A stretch of DNA of 10,997 bases from Sulfurimonadaceae bacterium (GTDB taxonomy: Bacteria > Campylobacterota > Campylobacteria > Campylobacterales > Sulfurimonadaceae), in NCBI GenBank assembly GCA_026193155.1, contig JAPHSI010000043.1:1-10997 (forward strand), written 5' to 3'. Under the pieces are notes generated by a model. It saw only the letters and a list, made by a program, of their open reading frames with translations, had not been told where the DNA came from and did no database searches. Shown here piece after piece: positions 6,730 through 10,997 of the stretch. Position numbers and translations under genes: made by a program. The number at the start of each line of letters is the position of its first letter. Position 1 is the first letter of the stretch.

Positions 6730-6770
6730 TATATTTAGTATACCATTTAGTTATAGATAAACTAAATATA
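6730..6770 (-). repeat. Overlapping inverted repeats downstream of the SoxH-like gene
   Basis: TATATTTAGT (6730-6739) and ACTAAATATA (6761-6770) are 10-base arms. Within this, ATTTAGTT (6745-6752) and AACTAAAT (6760-6767) form an alternative 8-base stem with a 7-base loop. The two stems share their distal arm and exclude each other. The element starts 13 bases after the stop codon. No T tract follows, so it is either a 3' stabilising structure or an operator for the next operon. It contains the 12-mer ATAGATAAACTA also found at 3531-3542. Confidence 0.4.
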
Positions 6771-6783
6771 AAGAAAAAGAGAA

Positions 6784-7863
6784 TTACTCCTCTTCTTCCT
6801 CATCTTCGTCCTCATCATCTTCATCATCTTCGTCTTCATCACCCTCGTACATCTCAAGCTCTTCATAAGCTCTATATACGTTTCCAGAACTAAGCGTATA
6901 GTAAAGATCTTTATCTCTAAACTCTTCAAGAGTTACAACTTTAGTAATATCATCAGGAATAACTTCTTCCTCAATACCCTCTAAAACTTCATCTTTAATT
7001 AGAGTGAAGTAACGAATAGATTCATCAGCTGCTGTTTTATCAGTTATAAAACCATGACCCGGAACTAAGTGATTCCAATCTCTTGCTTTTATTGCTTTTA
7101 ATGCATTTATTTGACCGATTACAATACCGTCTCTGTTTGAAGTAACTCTTCCGTTCATAACAACGTCACCTACTAGTACAGTTTTGTCATCTGGAAGATA
7201 TAAGAACCAATCTTCTTCAGAGTGAGCATACCCTACACGTACGTATTCAAAATTTATACCTGAAATTTTGAACTTAGTTGTATCCTCGAATGATCTGTCA
7301 ACAGGTACAAGTTCAGTTCCTCTAATAGCATTTTGATATAAAGTTTTGATCATTCTAGTTTGATCACCTTTATGATAATTTACATTTACAGATTCAGGTC
7401 CTATTATCTCAGCACCGTGAACCTCTTTGTAGTAGCTATTTCCCAACCAATGGTCATCATGTTCATGACTCACAATAACATGCTTAACAGGAAGTTTTGC
7501 AATCTTGCTCATAGCTTCATAAGCCTGTTTAGCAAATATTGCAGAAGGACCTGTATCCCATGCTATCCAGCTATCATTACCTTTAATATAACAACTATTT
7601 GACATATCTCCGGCATTTTCTTTTGTCGGCATTTCTAAGGCACCAAAGAAACACCAAACTCTATCACTAACTTTTACCGGCTTTAAGTTATAGTCCCAAT
7701 CCGGACCTTTACCAGTACGTGGTTCTACCCATTCGTAAAGGATAAAGTTACCGTCAGCGTCAAGAGTATGCGGATCTGAAATAGTAACCCTTTTATTAAA
7801 GATAAACGGCGATGCTAAAACAAACGCCACTATCGATAATAAAATAATTATTTTAGTTTTCAT
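6784..7863 (-). CDS. SoxH-like metallo-beta-lactamase-fold hydrolase with acidic tail
   Basis: A 359-residue secreted or membrane-anchored metallohydrolase. Residues 5-21 form an N-terminal hydrophobic segment. The metal-binding residues are all present: HEHDDH (133-138), His214 in GYAHSEED, Asp233 in VGDVV and His270 in PGHG. The family resembles SoxH and the 'quinoprotein relay system' zinc hydrolases often found beside sox or methanol-oxidation genes; the substrate is not known. The C-terminus is unusual: the last 18 residues (342-359) are all Asp or Glu. The gene starts 8 bases after soxZ and its AAGGAC ribosome-binding site overlaps the soxZ stop, so it belongs to the soxCDYZ operon. I withhold a firm symbol because SoxH-type proteins are diverse. 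Confidence 0.85.
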   Translation of the reverse strand: MKTKIIILLSIVAFVLASPFIFNKRVTISDPHTLDADGNFILYEWVEPRTGKGPDWDYNLKPVKVSDRVWCFFGALEMPTKENAGDMSNSCYIKGNDSWIAWDTGPSAIFAKQAYEAMSKIAKLPVKHVIVSHEHDDHWLGNSYYKEVHGAEIIGPESVNVNYHKGDQTRMIKTLYQNAIRGTELVPVDRSFEDTTKFKISGINFEYVRVGYAHSEEDWFLYLPDDKTVLVGDVVMNGRVTSNRDGIVIGQINALKAIKARDWNHLVPGHGFITDKTAADESIRYFTLIKDEVLEGIEEEVIPDDITKVVTLEEFRDKDLYYTLSSGNVYRAYEELEMYEGDEDEDDEDDEDEDEEEEE

Positions 7864-7871
7864 AAGTGTCC

Positions 7872-8174
7872 TTATTTAATTTTCTTCTTAGACGTTGCTG
7901 TTTTCCCATTATTATCAGTTGTAGTAAATTCGATTTTATCACCTTTTTTACCACCTTTAGTTTTAAACTTGATTAGTGGGTTTTCAGCCATAAATCCACT
8001 AGTTGTTACTTCATATACGACTTTTCCGTTGATTTTAGCAACGATTTGTCTAATATAATCTACTTTAATTTTCTTTTTTTCCGCTTCTTCTTTATCAGCC
8101 ATTAAGCTAGTAAACATAGCTTTTACTTTAACAACGCCTTTTTTTTCTTTTGCTTTAATTTTCATCTTTGCCAT
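7872..8174 (-). CDS. soxZ: Sulfur carrier subunit SoxZ
   Basis: A 100-residue, strongly basic all-beta protein that pairs with SoxY to form the periplasmic SoxYZ carrier. The start MAKMKIKAK, the central SGFMAENPLIKF (59-70) and the Lys-rich end NGKTATSKKKIK agree with SoxZ. Length is usual. There is no signal peptide, which is normal because SoxZ is exported in complex with Tat-targeted SoxY. AAAGGT precedes the ATG. It follows soxY after a 61-base gap containing a hairpin. In Sulfurimonas-type genomes this would be the second copy (often called soxZ2), the first being with soxXYAB; the other cluster is not in this window. Confidence 0.95.
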   Translation of the reverse strand: MAKMKIKAKEKKGVVKVKAMFTSLMADKEEAEKKKIKVDYIRQIVAKINGKVVYEVTTSGFMAENPLIKFKTKGGKKGDKIEFTTTDNNGKTATSKKKIK

Positions 8175-8224
8175 TTTTTTACCTTTGTTTATTATTTTTA
8201 TTTTTACTTATTCTATTATGAGAA

Positions 8225-8246
8225 GTGGGGTTGAATCAACCTCCAC
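8225..8246 (-). other. G+C-rich hairpin over the soxY stop codon
   Basis: On the minus strand GTGG(A)GGTTG and CAACCCCAC pair as 9 base pairs with one bulged A and a 3-base loop. It is much more GC-rich than the surroundings. The left part encodes the C-terminal Gly-Gly-Cys-Gly-Gly of SoxY and the stop codon TGA (8238-8236) lies at the loop. The following TTCTCATAAT is not a T tract, so a role in mRNA processing or in setting the SoxY to SoxZ ratio is likelier than full termination. Confidence 0.4.
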
Positions 8247-8694
8247 ATCCACCGATAGATACATCTATCTCTTTACCTGTTGTATATAAAGTACCGTCTC
8301 TACCTTTACCTACGATTGTAACTAGTGCAGTTTGTCTCATTTTAATTCTGAAATCGTAATCAATAATTCCACCTTCTGGAACTGTAAATACTGCCGTTAA
8401 ACTTCTTGGGTTAGCATCTTGGAAGATTGCTACTGATTCAAGGTCTAATTTAGACTTGATGTTAATTGGAATTGATCCACCGTTTTCTGCAAGTTTAGGT
8501 GCAGTAAGTTTTATTTTATTACTCTTTTTTAATCCAGCAGAACCATATAATTCTTTAATAGCATCAACTGATTTTTCTGCTTCCCATGCTTTTGGCTTTT
8601 CAGCTCTAAAATCCATTGCTCTTAAATTTGTTCCCGGTGCAACGATTGCAGCAAAAGTTGCAATACCTACGCCTAAAAATTTTCTTCTATCCAT
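8236..8694 (-). CDS. soxY: Sulfur carrier subunit SoxY
   Basis: A 152-residue periplasmic protein that carries sulfur intermediates as a thioadduct on Cys150 of the C-terminal GGCGG swinging arm, which is intact here. A Tat signal is visible (DRRKFLG, residues 2-8, then a hydrophobic stretch), with probable cleavage near residue 26. The body contains the Ig-like SoxY domain, including VAIFQDANPRSLTAVFTVPE (88-107). Length is standard. It lies 21 bases after soxD and 61 bases before soxZ. SoxY brings SoxZ through the Tat system and is the substrate of SoxCD encoded just upstream. With soxCD it corresponds to the soxCDYZ type of cluster, so it is probably a paralogue of a soxY elsewhere in the genome. 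Confidence 0.96.
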   Translation of the reverse strand: MDRRKFLGVGIATFAAIVAPGTNLRAMDFRAEKPKAWEAEKSVDAIKELYGSAGLKKSNKIKLTAPKLAENGGSIPINIKSKLDLESVAIFQDANPRSLTAVFTVPEGGIIDYDFRIKMRQTALVTIVGKGRDGTLYTTGKEIDVSIGGCGG

Positions 8695-8715
8695 TTTGTT
8701 TTCCTTTTGTTTAGT

Positions 8716-9951
8716 TTAGTGTTTTTCTTTACTTGAATCTACCATAAATTCAACTATTAATTTTACATCTGTATTTGTTAAATCCTCATTACCACCTTTA
8801 GGAGGCATACCGCCCATACCAGTGATAGCATTGATTACAACTTTGTCAAAACCTTTAGCTAGTACATCTTTCCATGCATCTATATCTCCTACTGCAGGAG
8901 CACCCATTTGAGGTGTAGCGTGACAAAGCTTACAAGACTGATTATACATCTTTTCAGCTTTAGATACAGTTTTATCTTCTACCTCAGGTGGTAAATCTCT
9001 AACTGTAGAATATGGAGGAACTACGTCACTCATTTCATACTTGATTTTTACAACACCTGCTTCTGTTTTACCGTCTTGACCGCCTGGATCTTTACAATCC
9101 TTCATACATCTTACACCTGCACCAATATTTTTAGCACGATCAGCAAAAAATGCTCTTACATTTTCCGGACCATTAGGACCATCAATGTTCGGATAAAAAC
9201 CATTATTATTAGGAAGAACTACTTTTACAAGTTTTTCTTTATTTAATGCATATTCTTCATCCATCTCTTCACCGTCAATTTTGATACCGTTTTGAGCTAG
9301 TAAATAAGCAGTAATAGCATAAGTTTCATTATCAGTTAAACTTTTTGGATGCGCATACGGCATAGCATCTCTTATGTACGTGAAAAGAGTTGTAGCTTTT
9401 GGCCAGTATGTACCGATTGTTCTTTTTGGTGCATCTGTTTTTCCATATACTCTCTGATTTTTAAGAGTTATAACAACTCCGTTTTCATCTTTAGATTGAT
9501 TTCCTCCAGTTAACTGAGGATAACCTTTACCACCGGCACCGAATTCACCGTGACAAGATGCACATTGAGCTTCATAAAGCTCATCACCCTCTTCAACAGT
9601 ACCTTCACCCTCAGGTAAACCTGTACCGTCCGGTAATGCATCTAAGTCCCATGCTTTAATCTCGTTAGGAGTTGCACGTCTTCCGAAGCTAACACCTTTA
9701 GTACTTTGTTGATTATAAGCGTATGCAGTTTCTACACCATTAGCTCTCACATAAGTAACACCGCCGTCTATCGCAGTCTTATTTTTGATTGCATATTCTC
9801 CTAAAGTACTTGGAGCTGTAATAGCATTTGAAGGAGCTGAAGCTTTTTCATCTACACCAGTTGATGAAGACAAACATCCTGTAAAAAGAAGAGCTGTACT
9901 GGCGAATGCCGATGCTCCTATTAAAATTGATTTACGATCTAACTTGAACAT
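8716..9951 (-). CDS. soxD: Dihaem cytochrome c subunit SoxD
   Basis: A 411-residue cytochrome that passes electrons from SoxC to the respiratory chain. Haem 1 is bound by CASCH (130-134) with Met197 (DAMPYAHP) as likely axial ligand; haem 2 by CKLCH (340-344) with Met379 or Met382 in GMGGMPPKGG. The second domain is cytochrome c5-like (APAVGDIDAW). Between them lies CMKDC (282-286), two further cysteines commonly seen in this family. The N-terminus is a signal peptide with LLFTGC (21-26), a possible lipobox that would make Cys26 a lipid anchor; F at position -3 is not ideal. Strong AAGGAGG precedes the ATG. The start overlaps soxC by 20 bases, so translation is coupled and the 1:1 complex is likely assembled from one mRNA. 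Confidence 0.94.
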   Translation of the reverse strand: MFKLDRKSILIGASAFASTALLFTGCLSSSTGVDEKASAPSNAITAPSTLGEYAIKNKTAIDGGVTYVRANGVETAYAYNQQSTKGVSFGRRATPNEIKAWDLDALPDGTGLPEGEGTVEEGDELYEAQCASCHGEFGAGGKGYPQLTGGNQSKDENGVVITLKNQRVYGKTDAPKRTIGTYWPKATTLFTYIRDAMPYAHPKSLTDNETYAITAYLLAQNGIKIDGEEMDEEYALNKEKLVKVVLPNNNGFYPNIDGPNGPENVRAFFADRAKNIGAGVRCMKDCKDPGGQDGKTEAGVVKIKYEMSDVVPPYSTVRDLPPEVEDKTVSKAEKMYNQSCKLCHATPQMGAPAVGDIDAWKDVLAKGFDKVVINAITGMGGMPPKGGNEDLTNTDVKLIVEFMVDSSKEKH

Positions 9952-10997
9952 TTGTCACCCCTCCTTTAGCATCTACTGCCCATGTACAGATAGCATTTCT
10001 ATGATAAACACCCTCTACACCAACTACAGCTTTCTCTTGATTAACAGTAGGTTGAACATTATCAGAATCATCATAAGAACGACTTTGTAATAATAATGGT
10101 TTACCTTCATATTTATACATATATGAGAATCTTGTCCAAGCCTTTGGAAGCACTAAACCTTTAAGGTGAGCTTCTGTCCAGTTTTTACCACCGTCAAAAC
10201 TGATATCAACACCCCTTATTGTTCCATGTCCACTCCAAGCAAGACCTTCAATCTCAACTAAATCACCTACTTTAAGGTCGCTCCAGTCTTTTTCAGGACA
10301 TGGAGATGTAATAATAGAGTTTACTTCGTTTGCATAGAAGTGTTGAATAGCTTTACCACTTGCAGTAAGTGCAGTATACTTAGAAGTTTCCTCTTTTGCA
10401 TACCACGGCTTATCTCCAAACTCTAATCTCTTCAGCCACTTAACACATAAGTTAGCTTCCCAACCCGGAGCCATTAAACGTACAGGATAACCCTGCTCAT
10501 CACGTAAAGCTTCACCGTTTTGTGCATAAACTATCATACAGTCATCAAGAACTTTTTCAACTGGAAGTGTTCTACTCATTTCTGAACCGTCACTACCTTC
10601 TGCTAACATCCATTTAGCTTCAGGCTTAAGACCAAGGTCATCAAGTATAGTGCTCAAACGAACACCTGTCCACTCAGAACAACTCATCATACCTTTTACA
10701 AACTGTAAAGAACCGAATTGTGGACCTTTCCACTCTGCAGCACTGTTTGATGGACACTCTAAGAATAGAATTCTACTTTCACTTGGGTATCTTTTAAGTT
10801 GATCCAATGTAAGAACAATTGGCTTTTCAACAAGACCGTGAATCATAAGTCTATACTTATTTGGGTCAATATGCGCTACACCGTTGTGAGTACGCGTAAA
10901 GTGTAAACCATTTGGTACAATGATTCCGTTTAGCTCATGTAAAGGCGTCATAGATATTGCAGCGTGCATATCTCCAGCCGATGACATCAGAGCCGAC
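9932..10997 (-). CDS. soxC: Sulfane dehydrogenase molybdenum subunit SoxC, 5' end missing
   Basis: The frame is open to the window edge, so the N-terminus with the expected Tat signal lies outside; the ATG at 10987 is probably internal. About 355 of some 430 residues are present. SoxC belongs to the sulfite oxidase family, binds molybdopterin, and with SoxD oxidises the sulfane sulfur held by SoxY in a six-electron reaction. Counted from Met at 10987, Cys78 in FLECPSNSAAEW is the molybdenum ligand; CSEWTGVRLS (103-112), QNGEALRDEQGYPVRLMAPGWE (156-177, split by a few variable positions) and KWLKRLEFGDKPW (183-195) are strong SoxC signatures. The dimerisation domain with GVDISFDGGKNW (259-270) follows. 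The stop lies 20 bases inside soxD. It is the first gene of the sox block in this window. Confidence 0.95.
   Translation of the reverse strand, partial: SALMSSAGDMHAAISMTPLHELNGIIVPNGLHFTRTHNGVAHIDPNKYRLMIHGLVEKPIVLTLDQLKRYPSESRILFLECPSNSAAEWKGPQFGSLQFVKGMMSCSEWTGVRLSTILDDLGLKPEAKWMLAEGSDGSEMSRTLPVEKVLDDCMIVYAQNGEALRDEQGYPVRLMAPGWEANLCVKWLKRLEFGDKPWYAKEETSKYTALTASGKAIQHFYANEVNSIITSPCPEKDWSDLKVGDLVEIEGLAWSGHGTIRGVDISFDGGKNWTEAHLKGLVLPKAWTRFSYMYKYEGKPLLLQSRSYDDSDNVQPTVNQEKAVVGVEGVYHRNAICTWAVDAKGGVTNVQVRS

Noticed and set aside
9785..10090. Plus-strand open frame of 101 codons across the soxC-soxD junction
   Set aside because: Both strands cannot easily be coding here; soxC and soxD are firmly identified and this frame has no family resemblance.
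1..10997. CRISPR array, insertion sequence, tRNA or rRNA
   Set aside because: No regularly spaced repeats, transposase motifs, terminal inverted repeats around a gene or tRNA-like cloverleaf were seen on either strand by eye.

Overview
The window reads as chromosome of a sulfur-oxidising member of the Campylobacterota (former Epsilonproteobacteria), most like Sulfurimonas or a close relative. The DNA is AT-rich (about one third G+C by eye) and tightly packed. It carries a soxC-soxD-soxY-soxZ block; the split of sox genes into a soxXYZAB cluster and a separate soxCDYZ cluster is known from Sulfurimonas. The genus assignment is inference from gene content and arrangement, not a search result.

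Left part (1-2875, + strand): the 3' end of leuC (leucine biosynthesis), then mobA and moaC (molybdenum cofactor synthesis), a small DUF493/YbeD-type protein whose start lies inside moaC, and a long coiled-coil protein of unknown function. Spacings are short or overlapping, so at least leuC-mobA and moaC-DUF493-coiled-coil look co-transcribed. A perfect AT-rich inverted repeat (2864-2890) separates this set from the convergent genes that follow.

Right part (2912-10997, all - strand, so transcription runs from high to low coordinates): soxC (5' end outside the window), soxD, soxY, soxZ and a secreted metallo-beta-lactamase-fold protein of the SoxH-like type with an 18-residue acidic tail. A 191-base gap with two inverted repeats follows, then MOSC protein, a secreted protein with two DUF302-like domains, and a Tat-exported flavoprotein of the FccB/SoxF family. 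After a 302-base, very AT-rich gap comes a separate membrane-anchored DUF302 protein.

Working together: SoxYZ carries the sulfur substrate on the C-terminal GGCGG cysteine of SoxY. SoxCD (molybdenum protein plus dihaem cytochrome) oxidises the bound sulfane sulfur. The FccB/SoxF-like flavoprotein could oxidise sulfide or keep SoxY active, and the SoxH-like hydrolase is a sox accessory protein of unresolved role. MobA, MoaC and the MOSC protein give the region a molybdenum theme that fits SoxC. The least explained part is the MOSC-DUF302-FccB-DUF302 set: FccB has no cytochrome partner here, while two DUF302 proteins with a shared CX20C cysteine pair flank it. No rRNA, tRNA, CRISPR array, insertion sequence or phage gene was seen.
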